Assembly (NCBI GenBank): GCA_036262035.1
Contig: DATAJS010000031.1
Location: forward strand, 310,001-374,000
Direction of reading: 5' to 3'
DNA: 64,000 bases
Source of the DNA: Burkholderiales bacterium
Lineage (GTDB): Bacteria; Pseudomonadota; Gammaproteobacteria; Burkholderiales; SG8-41
Shown here piece after piece: positions 49,609 through 58,160 of the stretch. Each line of letters begins with the position of its first letter. The first letter of the stretch is position 1. The notes beneath the pieces are model-generated. The model did not search any database, was not told the DNA's origin, and worked only from the letters and a program-made list of their open reading frames with translations. Made by a program: the position numbers and the translations under genes.

Positions 49609-50574
49609 ATGCATCGCCGTCGCCCGTCGTGCCTCGCGCTCGTCCTCGCCTTCGCTGCGGCGTGGGCTCACGCCCAGCAATATCCGACGCGGCCGCTGCG
49701 GATCATCGTGCCTTTCCCGCCGGTCGGCGCGGCCGACCTCCTCTCGCGCACCATGGGACAGAAGCTGGGTGAAGCCTGGGGACACCAGGTCGTCGTCGAG
49801 AATCGTCCCGGCGCGGGCGGCAACCTCGGCGTCGAGATCGCCGCGAAGTCGGCGCCCGACGGTTACACCGCGGTGATGGCGGCGGTCACGACCAACGCGA
49901 TCGGCATGAGCACCTACTCGAAGCTCGGCTACAGCCTCGAAAAGGACCTCGCGCCGGTCTCGCTCGTCGGCAATGTGCCGCACGTGCTGGTCTCGCATCC
50001 GTCGCTGCCCGCGCACAACGTGAGGGAGCTGATCGCGCTCGGCAAGAGCCATCCCGGCGCGCTCAATTTCGCGTCGCAGGGTGCGGGAACCCTTTCCCAC
50101 CTCGAGCAGGAGATGCTCAAGCAGATGGGCGGCTTCACCGCCCTGCACGTGCCTTACAAGGGCAGCGCGCCCGGCCTCGCCGACCTCGTCGCGGGCCAGG
50201 TCGTGCTCTTCTTCGACAGCGTGCCGTCGGCGCTCCCGCAGGTGAAAGCGGGCAAGGTCCGCGCGCTCGGCGTCGCCTCGTCGACGCGATCGCCGGCGAT
50301 GCCGGAGGTGCCGGCGATCGGTGAATCGCTCAAGGGCTTCGCGGCCGATTCGTGGTTCGGGCTCCTGGTCCCGGCGGGCGTGCCGCGCGAGATCATCGTC
50401 AAGCTCAACGCCGACGTTCAGAAAGCGCTCGCGCTGCAGGAGACGAAAGAGCGCGTGCTCTCGGTCGGCGGCTTCGTCGTGCCGGGAGGACCGGATCAGC
50501 TCAGGGAGCGCATCCGCACCGACGTGGAGAAGTGGGGCAAGGTCGCACGGACCGCCGGCATCCGCATCGACTGA
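49609..50574 (+). CDS. Bug-family tripartite tricarboxylate transporter receptor (3)
   Basis: 321 aa. Signal peptide with cleavage at A-W-A-H-A-Q, mature start Q-Y-P-T-R-P-L-R-I-I-V-P-F-P-P. Follows receptor 2 by 58 bp; GGAGGAG precedes ATG 49609. Sequence differs enough from receptor 2 to suggest a different ligand. Confidence 0.92.
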   Translation: MHRRRPSCLALVLAFAAAWAHAQQYPTRPLRIIVPFPPVGAADLLSRTMGQKLGEAWGHQVVVENRPGAGGNLGVEIAAKSAPDGYTAVMAAVTTNAIGMSTYSKLGYSLEKDLAPVSLVGNVPHVLVSHPSLPAHNVRELIALGKSHPGALNFASQGAGTLSHLEQEMLKQMGGFTALHVPYKGSAPGLADLVAGQVVLFFDSVPSALPQVKAGKVRALGVASSTRSPAMPEVPAIGESLKGFAADSWFGLLVPAGVPREIIVKLNADVQKALALQETKERVLSVGGFVVPGGPDQLRERIRTDVEKWGKVARTAGIRID

Positions 50575-50580
50575 CGAAGC

Positions 50581-51585
50581 CTATTGCAGGTTGCGCGGCA
50601 TGCCGGCTTCGATCGCGACCTTCGTCCACTTGGCGATCTCCTGCGGGATGATCCTGCGCATCTCCTCGGTGGTCTTGATCTCGAGCACGATGCCCATGCC
50701 GGCGAGGAGCTTCGCGGTCTCGGGCGACGTGAAGTAGCGCACGAGCTCTTGGTGAAGCTGGGTGACGATCGGCCGCGGCGTGTGCGCCGCCGTCGCGATC
50801 GCGTACCAGTTCGCGCACTCGTAGCCTTTGAAGCCCGATTCGTCCAGCGTCGGCAGCTCGGGCAGCATCTCGGAGCGCGCGAGGCTGCCGACCGCGATGC
50901 CCCTCAGCTTTCCCGATTTCATGTGCGGCAGCGCCGCAGGGCTCGCCTGGAAGCCGGCATGCGTCTGCCCGGCCATGATGTCCATCAACGCAGGATAGCC
51001 GCCCTTGTAGAGGACGAGGTTGAACTGCTCCTTCGACTGGCTCATGAAGAGCGCGGTCGCGAAGTGCAGGAAGCCGCCCGAGCTCGACAGCACGACCTGC
51101 CCGGGCTTGGCTTTCGCCGCGGCCAGCAGGTCCTTGACCGAATTGACCTGCGGCATGGAAGGTCCCACGACGAGGATCAGGAAGCTCTTGCCGATCTTCA
51201 GCACGAAGTCGAGCGCCTTCGGCGGATCGTACGGCAGCTTCATCACCGCCGGATTCATCGTGAACGCCGACGAGATGATGACCAGCGTGTAACCGTCGGG
51301 CCGTGCTTTCACGGCGGTATCGGTGCCGATGATGCCCTCCGCACCGGCGCGGTTGTCGACGACGACCGGCTGTCCCCACGTCTGCTGAAGATGCTGCGCC
51401 CCCATGCGCGCGAGGATGTCGTTGCTCGCGCCCGGCGCGAACGGAACGATCATGCGGATGGGCCGACTCGGATAGTCGCCGCCGGACGCTCCGGCACGGC
51501 GGGTTGGCACCGGCGCCTGCGCGGCCTCCGCGGCAATCGACGACAGCGCGATGCATGCTGCGACCACTCGGATCACTCTGCGCAT
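50581..51585 (-). CDS. Bug-family tripartite tricarboxylate transporter receptor (4)
   Basis: 334 aa on the minus strand. Signal peptide (I-R-V-V-A-A-C-I-A-L-S-S-I-A-A-E-A-A-Q-A), then Y-P-S-R-P-I-R-M-I-V-P-F-A-P-G-A-S-N-D. Convergent with receptor 3 (6 bp between stops). It follows the amidohydrolase gene on the same strand by 37 bp, so it may bring in that enzyme's substrate. Confidence 0.92.
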   Translation of the reverse strand: MRRVIRVVAACIALSSIAAEAAQAPVPTRRAGASGGDYPSRPIRMIVPFAPGASNDILARMGAQHLQQTWGQPVVVDNRAGAEGIIGTDTAVKARPDGYTLVIISSAFTMNPAVMKLPYDPPKALDFVLKIGKSFLILVVGPSMPQVNSVKDLLAAAKAKPGQVVLSSSGGFLHFATALFMSQSKEQFNLVLYKGGYPALMDIMAGQTHAGFQASPAALPHMKSGKLRGIAVGSLARSEMLPELPTLDESGFKGYECANWYAIATAAHTPRPIVTQLHQELVRYFTSPETAKLLAGMGIVLEIKTTEEMRRIIPQEIAKWTKVAIEAGMPRNLQ

Positions 51586-51622
51586 CAGCCCTCTCCTCGC
51601 GAAGTCGGTTATGGCTCGCTTC

Positions 51623-52861
51623 TCATGCGGCTTGCACGGCTGCCGCCTTCGCCTCCCCGGTCACTCCGAGGCCCGCCGCCTTGTCGGCTTTTTCGAAGTC
51701 CGCTGCGGTGAAGCCGTAAATGCCGGCGCCGCCCATGAAGATCTTGGCGGCGGTATCGCGCGAGCAGCTCTTGAGGATGTTGTCGGCGACGTTGGGGAAA
51801 TTCGAATCGAAGTGCGGGTAATCGGTGGACACGCACATGCGATCCGCGCCCATCAGCGCCGCCGTCGATTCGATCTCAGGCTCGCTGCCTTCCACCGCCG
51901 CCCAGCAGTTGCGCTGGAAGTATTCTTTCGGCGTCAGCGTGAGATACGGCGCGTGCGAATCGCGGAACTGCGGATAGTCCCATTCGATGCGCGTGAGCAG
52001 CCCCGGCGCCCATGAATTCTGGCATTCGAGGAACGCGACCCGCAGCTTCGGATGGAATTCGAAGACGCCGCCGATCATCATCGCGATCAGCGCCTGCTGC
52101 ATCTCGATCCAGTGCGCGGCGACGTGACGGTAGAAGCGGTTCTCGCCGTAGAGCTCGAGCATGTGCGAGTAGTGCGCGCTCACGCCCTCGTGAAACCCCC
52201 ACGCCACGCCCAGCTCCTCGTGCACGCTGTACAGCGGGTCCCAGTAGTTCGAATGCCAGAATCGACCGTTGATCATGTTCGGCCGTATGAACGAGCCGAC
52301 CGCGCCGAGCTCGCGCACGCAGCGCACGAGCTCGCGGCAGGCGAGATGCACGTCGTGCAGGGGGAGCATCGCGGCGAACTTCAGCCGCTCCGGGCTGAAC
52401 TGGCAGAACTCGTGGATCCAGTTGTTGTAGGCCTGGCACACCGCGAGCGAGAGCCTCGGGTCGATGCCGTTGCGGCTGAGGAAGGACAGCCCCGCCGTCG
52501 GATAGAGCACGGCGATGTCGACGCCTTCCATCGCCATGCCCATCACCTGCGCCTGCGCGTCGTAGTCGCGTTCGATCGCGAAGTCGAGCCGGTTCGTTTC
52601 GTGAAGACGCGAGCCGGACATCGGCGCCAGCACGGTGCCCTTCCCCGAGCTGCGCGGTTTGCGGTACTGCTGCAGGTCGGCGTCGGAGACGGGCTCGCCG
52701 TCGATCAGGATAGATCCCACGTGGCCACGCTTCGGCTTGCCGTCCGCGCCGACGACCACGCTTACGCGGTCCTTGAATCTCGGATCCAGATAGCGATCGA
52801 AGAGATCCGGCGGCTCCATCACGTGCATGTCCGAATCCACGAACCGCAAACCATCTTTCAT
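51623..52861 (-). CDS. Amidohydrolase family (ACMSD-like) metal enzyme
   Basis: 412 aa TIM-barrel protein. The first metal motif is D-S-D-M-H-V-M-E-P at 9-17 and the final Asp is in S-T-D-Y-P-H-F-D. This amidohydrolase-2 class includes decarboxylases (ACMSD, gamma-resorcylate) and hydrolases; the D-M-H in place of H-x-H is normal for the class. Start ATG 52861. Forms a pair with Bug receptor 4. Substrate unknown. Confidence 0.85.
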   Translation of the reverse strand: MKDGLRFVDSDMHVMEPPDLFDRYLDPRFKDRVSVVVGADGKPKRGHVGSILIDGEPVSDADLQQYRKPRSSGKGTVLAPMSGSRLHETNRLDFAIERDYDAQAQVMGMAMEGVDIAVLYPTAGLSFLSRNGIDPRLSLAVCQAYNNWIHEFCQFSPERLKFAAMLPLHDVHLACRELVRCVRELGAVGSFIRPNMINGRFWHSNYWDPLYSVHEELGVAWGFHEGVSAHYSHMLELYGENRFYRHVAAHWIEMQQALIAMMIGGVFEFHPKLRVAFLECQNSWAPGLLTRIEWDYPQFRDSHAPYLTLTPKEYFQRNCWAAVEGSEPEIESTAALMGADRMCVSTDYPHFDSNFPNVADNILKSCSRDTAAKIFMGGAGIYGFTAADFEKADKAAGLGVTGEAKAAAVQAA

Positions 52862-52908
52862 TGCAATCCCCTGAGGTCAGCTCTAGCAGCTAAAGGAAAG
52901 GGAGGTTC

Positions 52909-52936
52909 AAGGAGGGAAACCTTGGTTTCCCTCCTT
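52909..52936. repeat. Palindrome between two amidohydrolase genes
   Basis: AAGGAGGGAAA/TTTCCCTCCTT, 11-bp arms with a 6-nt loop, in the gap before the amidohydrolase gene at 51623-52861. A second short hairpin, TTTGCGG/CCGCAAA, sits at 52953-52979. Neither has a strong T run, so a terminator role is possible but weak. Confidence 0.45.
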
Positions 52937-52979
52937 GTCGTTTACCGGCGTCTTTGCGGGCCCCGAAGGGGACCGCAAA

Positions 52980-54683
52980 TCAGGCGTTAGCCAGGTAGTA
53001 GGTGTTCCGCGCGACCTTGCCCGGCAACGCCCCGGTGTGCTCGCCGTTCTCCAGCAGCACTTCGCCGTTCACGATGGTCGCCACAACCCCTTCGGCGGGC
53101 TCTTTGACGCGCCAGCCGTTCGCCGGGAAGTCGTGGACGATGCTCTCGTCGCCGGGCTTCACCGTATCCGGGTCGAAGATGACGACATCCGCATTGAGGC
53201 CCGGCCGCAGCAGGCCGCGGTCGTACAGACCGAGCGCCGAAGCCGAATCGAACGTCAGGCGCCGCACCGCGAGCTCGAGCGACATGATCTGCTTCTCGCG
53301 CACCCACTCGGCCAGGAGCCGCGTGCAGTAGCCGTAGCCGCCGTGGAACTGCACGTGCGCACCGCCGTCGGACAGACCCACGATCGCGTTCGGATGCGTG
53401 AGGATCTCTTTCATCGCATCCTTGTCGACGTTGATCTCGGACTGCATGAACTCGGTCTCGAGCTTCTCCTCGACGACGAGATCGAGGAAGGCGTCGATGT
53501 AGCCCTTGCCCTGTTCCTTCGCGAGCTGCTCGATCGTCTTGTCGGTCAGGCCCTTGTTCTTCTCCAGCGCCGGCTTGTACACCCACAGGTACTTCCACCA
53601 CTCCTGCGAATACCCGGGCGCGGGGAGCTTCGTGCCTTTGTGCTCGACGACTTCCTCGTGCAGCTTGCGGCGGATGGCCGGATCGGCGTACGCGCGCAGC
53701 TTCTCCCCGTCGGATGCGAGCAGGATCGGATGCCACGTCGGCGTGCCGCGGAACACCTGGCAGTTCTTCATGGTGAAGTGCTGGGTGGTGCGGTTCGGGC
53801 TGCACAGCGGGAACGCACGGATGCCGGCCTTCGCGGTCTCCTCGAGCCGCGCCATGTGTTTCTTCCACGCGTCCGGATCGCGGTAGGTCTGGCCGAGGTT
53901 GTTGTAGATGACCGTGCGGCCGGTCGCTTCGGAGAGGCGCGCCATCAGGCCGTCCCTGAGCTCCGGCGCGCGGCCGCCGCCGCACTGGATGATGCCGGTG
54001 CCCAGCTCGCGCAGCACGTCGGCGATCGCGAAGATCTCTTTCTCGTCGGCGAGCAAAGCGGGGATATGTTTGCCCTGCGGATCGTAGTGCCCGCGGTTGC
54101 GCGAGACCGAGAAGCCGAGCGCGCCGGCCTTGAGCCCGTCGCGCACGATGTCCTGCATCTGCCTGATCTCGTCGTCGGTCGCGGTGCGCTCCTGGCTCTC
54201 GTCGCCCATGACGTAGTAGCGCACCGGCGTGTGGCCGATGAAGTTGCCGACGTTCACGCCGAGCCGCCCTTCGAGGCGGTTCATGTATTGCGCGATCGAT
54301 TCCCACTCGACGTCGACCGTGTCGAGCACGTCCATCGGGATCGCTTCGACGTAGGAGAGGAACTCGGCGACGCGCTTCGCCGTTCCCGGACGTATCGGGG
54401 CGAGCGCGAGCGAGCAGTTGCCGAACACGACGGTGGTCGCGCCGTGTTGCGGCGAGAACGAGCACAGCGGATCCCACGTCACCTGCGCGTCGAAGTGACA
54501 GTGGTTGTCGACGAACCCCGGGGAGACGACGCGCTCTTCGGCATCGATCGTGCGCTTCGCCGGTCCGGAGAGCTTGCCGAGCTCGGCGATCCTGCCGTTG
54601 CGTATGCCGACATCGCCTTTGAACGCGGGCATGCCGGATCCGTCGATGACGCGGCCGTTTTTGATCAGCAGATCGAATGCCAT
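52980..54683 (-). CDS. N-acyl-D-amino-acid deacylase-like amidohydrolase
   Basis: 567 aa from ATG 54683, with GGAGG 6 nt upstream; the frame runs further upstream without similarity. Amidohydrolase-3 / D-aminoacylase family: small beta domain (L-L-I-K-N-G-R-V-I-D-G-S-G), metal motif N-H-C-H-F-D near 60, and the late Asp in G-L-S-D-G-G-A-H. Hydrolyses N-acylated D-amino acids or related amides in characterised relatives. Divergent from the carbamoylase gene; together they suggest scavenging of modified amino acids. Confidence 0.85.
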   Translation of the reverse strand: MAFDLLIKNGRVIDGSGMPAFKGDVGIRNGRIAELGKLSGPAKRTIDAEERVVSPGFVDNHCHFDAQVTWDPLCSFSPQHGATTVVFGNCSLALAPIRPGTAKRVAEFLSYVEAIPMDVLDTVDVEWESIAQYMNRLEGRLGVNVGNFIGHTPVRYYVMGDESQERTATDDEIRQMQDIVRDGLKAGALGFSVSRNRGHYDPQGKHIPALLADEKEIFAIADVLRELGTGIIQCGGGRAPELRDGLMARLSEATGRTVIYNNLGQTYRDPDAWKKHMARLEETAKAGIRAFPLCSPNRTTQHFTMKNCQVFRGTPTWHPILLASDGEKLRAYADPAIRRKLHEEVVEHKGTKLPAPGYSQEWWKYLWVYKPALEKNKGLTDKTIEQLAKEQGKGYIDAFLDLVVEEKLETEFMQSEINVDKDAMKEILTHPNAIVGLSDGGAHVQFHGGYGYCTRLLAEWVREKQIMSLELAVRRLTFDSASALGLYDRGLLRPGLNADVVIFDPDTVKPGDESIVHDFPANGWRVKEPAEGVVATIVNGEVLLENGEHTGALPGKVARNTYYLANA

Positions 54684-54834
54684 CGAACCCCTCCTTGAGG
54701 TGGTGCCGGAACGCGGCGCATAGGATCGCGGTTCGGCGCGCAGCAGTTGTTCGGGTGTGTTCTCCTTGGTGAGCGCTATGGGTCGGGCATCGGACATACT
54801 ACGCTTCTCCAATCAGCGTGTGATCGAGCCTCTT

Positions 54835-56088
54835 ATGCGCGAAGACGTCCACGATGCGGTCACCCGGATCGACCCGGATCGTTTGTGGCAGCGGCACTTG
54901 CAGATGGCGCAGATCGGCGCGATCCCCGGCAACGGCGTGAATCGCGCGGCGTTCTCGCCCGAAGACATCCGCGCGCGCCGGCTCCTGCTGTCGTGGGCGC
55001 AGGCGCGCAACTTCGCGGTGACCATGGACGCCATCGGCAATATCTTCGTGCGTCGCCCCGGGCTCGACGCGTCCGCCGCGCCGGTGCTGTCGGGCAGCCA
55101 CATGGACAGCCAGCCGCGAGGCGGGCGCTTCGACGGCATCTACGGCGTGCTCGCGGCGCTCGAAGCGCTGGAGGCGATCGACGACGCCGGCGTAAAGACG
55201 CGGCGCCCGATCGAGCTCGTCGCGTGGAGCAACGAGGAAGGCGGCCGCTTCGGTCCGTGCACCATGGGCTCCGCGGTGCACACGCGCGCACGCGCGCTCG
55301 AGGATTTCCTCGCCACGCGCGACAACGAGGGCGTCGCGCTCGGCGACGCGCTGAAAGAAACGCTTGCGGCATTGCCCGAAGCGGGCGAGCGCGAGCTCGA
55401 CACGCCGGCGGCGGCCTACATCGAGGCGCACATCGAGCAGGGACCGCGGCTCGAAGGCGCGAACAAGACGATCGGTGTCGTGACCGGTATCCAGGGGCTG
55501 CTCTGGTTCAACGTCGAGGTCTTCGGCGAGACCGCGCATGCCGGCACGACACCGGTGTCGGTTCGGCGCGATGCGGTGCGCTCCGCGGTCGCGATCATCA
55601 ACGCGCTGACCGAGCTCACGCGAGACCCGACCGATGTCGTGCGCTTCACCGTCGGCCGCATGCTCGTCACGCCGAACTCGAGCAACTCGGTCGCGAGCCA
55701 TGTGCTGTTCTCGGTCGACATCCGCCATCCGGACCTTGCGACGGTGCAACGCCTCGCCGATGCGGTCGAGCCGCTCGCGCGCAAAGCCGCCGCGCCGTGC
55801 AGCGTGAAAGTGACGCCTACGCTCGCCGACGATCCGTGCGTGTTCCACCCGGACGTCGTCGATGCGATCGAGCGCGCAGCCGGCGATCTCGACCTTGCGC
55901 GGATGCGGCTGCCGTCGGGGGCCAGCCACGACGCGATGTACATGGCGCGCGTGTGCCCGACCGGGATGATCTTCGTGCCGTGCGAAAAAGGCATCAGCCA
56001 CAACGAGGCGGAGAATGCGACGCCGGCGGATCTCGCGGCCGGGGCGCGGGTTTTAACGGCGGCGCTGCTCGACCTCGCGAACCGTTAG
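54835..56088 (+). CDS. Zn-dependent N-carbamoyl-L-amino-acid hydrolase / allantoate amidohydrolase family
   Basis: 417 aa from ATG 54835; ATG 54778, with GGTGAG upstream, would add 19 residues not typical of the family. M20 di-metal peptidase fold: G-S-H-M-D-S-Q-P-R-G-G-R-F-D-G (first His/Asp), N-E-E-G-G-R-F (Glu pair), E-A-H-I-E-Q-G-P, and late S-H-N-E. Releases ammonia and CO2 from N-carbamoyl amino acids or ureido compounds. Divergent from the D-aminoacylase gene. Substrate cannot be fixed from sequence. Confidence 0.85.
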   Translation: MREDVHDAVTRIDPDRLWQRHLQMAQIGAIPGNGVNRAAFSPEDIRARRLLLSWAQARNFAVTMDAIGNIFVRRPGLDASAAPVLSGSHMDSQPRGGRFDGIYGVLAALEALEAIDDAGVKTRRPIELVAWSNEEGGRFGPCTMGSAVHTRARALEDFLATRDNEGVALGDALKETLAALPEAGERELDTPAAAYIEAHIEQGPRLEGANKTIGVVTGIQGLLWFNVEVFGETAHAGTTPVSVRRDAVRSAVAIINALTELTRDPTDVVRFTVGRMLVTPNSSNSVASHVLFSVDIRHPDLATVQRLADAVEPLARKAAAPCSVKVTPTLADDPCVFHPDVVDAIERAAGDLDLARMRLPSGASHDAMYMARVCPTGMIFVPCEKGISHNEAENATPADLAAGARVLTAALLDLANR

Positions 56089-56144
56089 GGGCGGCGACCG
56101 GCAGTGTGGATATAATCCCCCGACTCAAAAGGGGGTTTGGCAAC

Positions 56145-58160
56145 ATGGCGATATACGCGCTGACCATCTTCGCGAGCGCGTTCCTGCTCTTCCTCGTCCA
56201 ACCGATCATGGCCAAGCAGATCCTGCCCTGGTTCGGCGGCTCGGCGGCGGTATGGACCACGTGCCTGGTGTTCTTCCAGTTCCTGCTGCTCTTCGGTTAC
56301 GCGTACGCCGATTTCACGACGCGGCACCTGAAGCCCAAGCGGCAGGCGATGCTCCATGCGGCGCTGCTGCTGGTGAGTCTCGTATCGCTGCCCATCCTCG
56401 CCGATCCTTCGTGGAAGCCGGTGGGCTTTGAGGAGCCGGGCTCGCGCATCCTCGGACTGCTGGGCGCCACGATCGGTTTGCCGTACTTCCTGCTGTCCAC
56501 CACCGGGCCGCTCGTCCAGGCGTGGTTCGCGCGCACGTCGTACGACTCGCACACCGTCTATCGCCTGTTCGCGCTGTCGAACTTCGCTTCGCTGCTCGCG
56601 CTGCTCGCCTACCCGTTCGTGCTCGAGCCGTGGGTGAGCACGGTCGCGCAGGCGAAAGGCTGGAGCGTCGGCTACGCGGTGTTCGCCGCGTTGTGCGCGG
56701 CGGCTGCGTTCTACAGCACCCGCAACGCGCCCGACGTGGCCGCGGCGCCCGCAGCGACCGAAGCCGAGACGAACGCGCCCAAACCGACGGCGGGCGACTT
56801 CGCGCTGTGGCTGATCTTCTCCGCGATGGGCTCCTTCCTGCTGCTCACGGTCACGAACCACATCACGCACGACGTCGCGTCGGTGCCCTTCCTCTGGATA
56901 CTGCCGCTCACGATCTATCTCGTCACCTTCATCCTGTGCTTCGAAGGCCGCAGCTGGTATCGCAGGTATCTGTTCCTCGGTCCGCTGCTCGTCGCCGTCG
57001 CCGCCATGGCGTGGGCGCTGCACGGCGACATCAGCATCAACAACATCAAGCACGCGATCGCGCTGTTCTGCGCCGGGCTCTTCGTCGCGTGCATGTTCTT
57101 CCACGGCGAGCTCGCGAACATGAAGCCCGCGCCGCGGTATCTCACGAGCTTTTACCTCATGGTCTCGCTCGGCGGCGCGCTCGGCGGCTTCTTCGTCGGC
57201 TTCGTGGCGCCGCGGCTGTTTCCGACCTATTACGAGTTCGGCCTGGGACTCGTCGTCACGCTGGTCCTCGCGCTCTACGTGGTGCGGCGCATGCCGTTTT
57301 TCGTGCCGCTGCTCGTCGTGTGCGCAGGAGGCTTCACCGTCTATCACGTGTATCACTACATGGAGTCGCTGTCGAAGAACGCGCTCGTGATGAAGCGCAA
57401 CTTCTACGGCACCCTGCGCGTGCGCGATACCGGCTCGGGTGAAGACCGCGTGCGCCGTCTGATGCACGGCGTGATCATGCACGGCGAGCAATATCTCTCG
57501 GGCCGGCGCAGGACCGAGCCCACGACCTACTACGGCCCGGGCTCCGGCGTCGGCCGCGCGATCAAGGCGCTGCAAGGCCGTCCGCTGCGCGTGGCGGTGA
57601 TCGGCCTCGGGACGGGCACGCTGGCGACGTACGGGCGCGCCGGGGACGTCTACCGCTTCTACGAGATCAATCCCGCGGTCATCGAGGTCGCGCAGAAGGA
57701 TTTCAGCTATCTGTCCGACAGCAAGGCGAAGGTGGAGACGGTGCTCGGCGACGCGCGGCTCGCGATGGAGCGCGAAGCGCCGCAGGGTTACGACGTCATC
57801 GCGATCGACGCGTTCTCCAGCGATTCGATCCCCGTGCACCTCATGACGCGCGAAGCGATCGCGGTGTATCTGAAGCATCTCAAACCCGACGGCGTCATCG
57901 CTTTCCACGTGACGAACCGCTTCCTGCAGCTCGCACCGGTCGTGCAGGAGCTCGCCGACGAGCGCAAGCTCGCCACCGCACTGGTGATCGACGACGCCGA
58001 GGAGAGCGACTTCTCGCGCACCGACTGGGTGCTCGTCACGCGCAGCCCCGCGCTGCTCGAGAGCACGGCGATCGCGAAAGTCGCCGCGCGGATCCCGACT
58101 ATCCCCGGCCTCGCCGTGTGGACCGACGACTACAACAACCTCTTCCGTATTCTCAAGTGA
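56145..58160 (+). CDS. Membrane-anchored spermidine-synthase-like protein
   Basis: 671 aa. The N-terminal half (about 1-415) has eleven or so hydrophobic segments, starting A-L-T-I-F-A-S-A-F-L-L-F-L-V-Q-P; the C-terminal part (about 440-671) is a Rossmann methyltransferase-like spermidine synthase domain with V-I-G-L-G-T-G-T-L and D-A-F-S-S-D-S-I-P. This fused class (SpeE-like with membrane domain) is widespread but its product is rarely established; the usual catalytic Asp-Tyr-Ser loop of SpeE is replaced by D-A-F-S-S-D. The stop TGA overlaps the GTG start of the downstream protease, so translation is coupled. Confidence 0.85.
   Translation: MAIYALTIFASAFLLFLVQPIMAKQILPWFGGSAAVWTTCLVFFQFLLLFGYAYADFTTRHLKPKRQAMLHAALLLVSLVSLPILADPSWKPVGFEEPGSRILGLLGATIGLPYFLLSTTGPLVQAWFARTSYDSHTVYRLFALSNFASLLALLAYPFVLEPWVSTVAQAKGWSVGYAVFAALCAAAAFYSTRNAPDVAAAPAATEAETNAPKPTAGDFALWLIFSAMGSFLLLTVTNHITHDVASVPFLWILPLTIYLVTFILCFEGRSWYRRYLFLGPLLVAVAAMAWALHGDISINNIKHAIALFCAGLFVACMFFHGELANMKPAPRYLTSFYLMVSLGGALGGFFVGFVAPRLFPTYYEFGLGLVVTLVLALYVVRRMPFFVPLLVVCAGGFTVYHVYHYMESLSKNALVMKRNFYGTLRVRDTGSGEDRVRRLMHGVIMHGEQYLSGRRRTEPTTYYGPGSGVGRAIKALQGRPLRVAVIGLGTGTLATYGRAGDVYRFYEINPAVIEVAQKDFSYLSDSKAKVETVLGDARLAMEREAPQGYDVIAIDAFSSDSIPVHLMTREAIAVYLKHLKPDGVIAFHVTNRFLQLAPVVQELADERKLATALVIDDAEESDFSRTDWVLVTRSPALLESTAIAKVAARIPTIPGLAVWTDDYNNLFRILK

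Noticed and set aside
41079-56088. Genomic island with integrase at selC
   Set aside because: No integrase, no transposase and no second copy of the tRNA 3' end were found. Kept only as a low-interest boundary observation.
54747-58160. Single 1137-aa protein ending in a spermidine-synthase domain
   Set aside because: The first 466 codons are an Arg-rich alternative frame over the carbamoylase gene. The real gene begins at ATG 56145 with a membrane segment.
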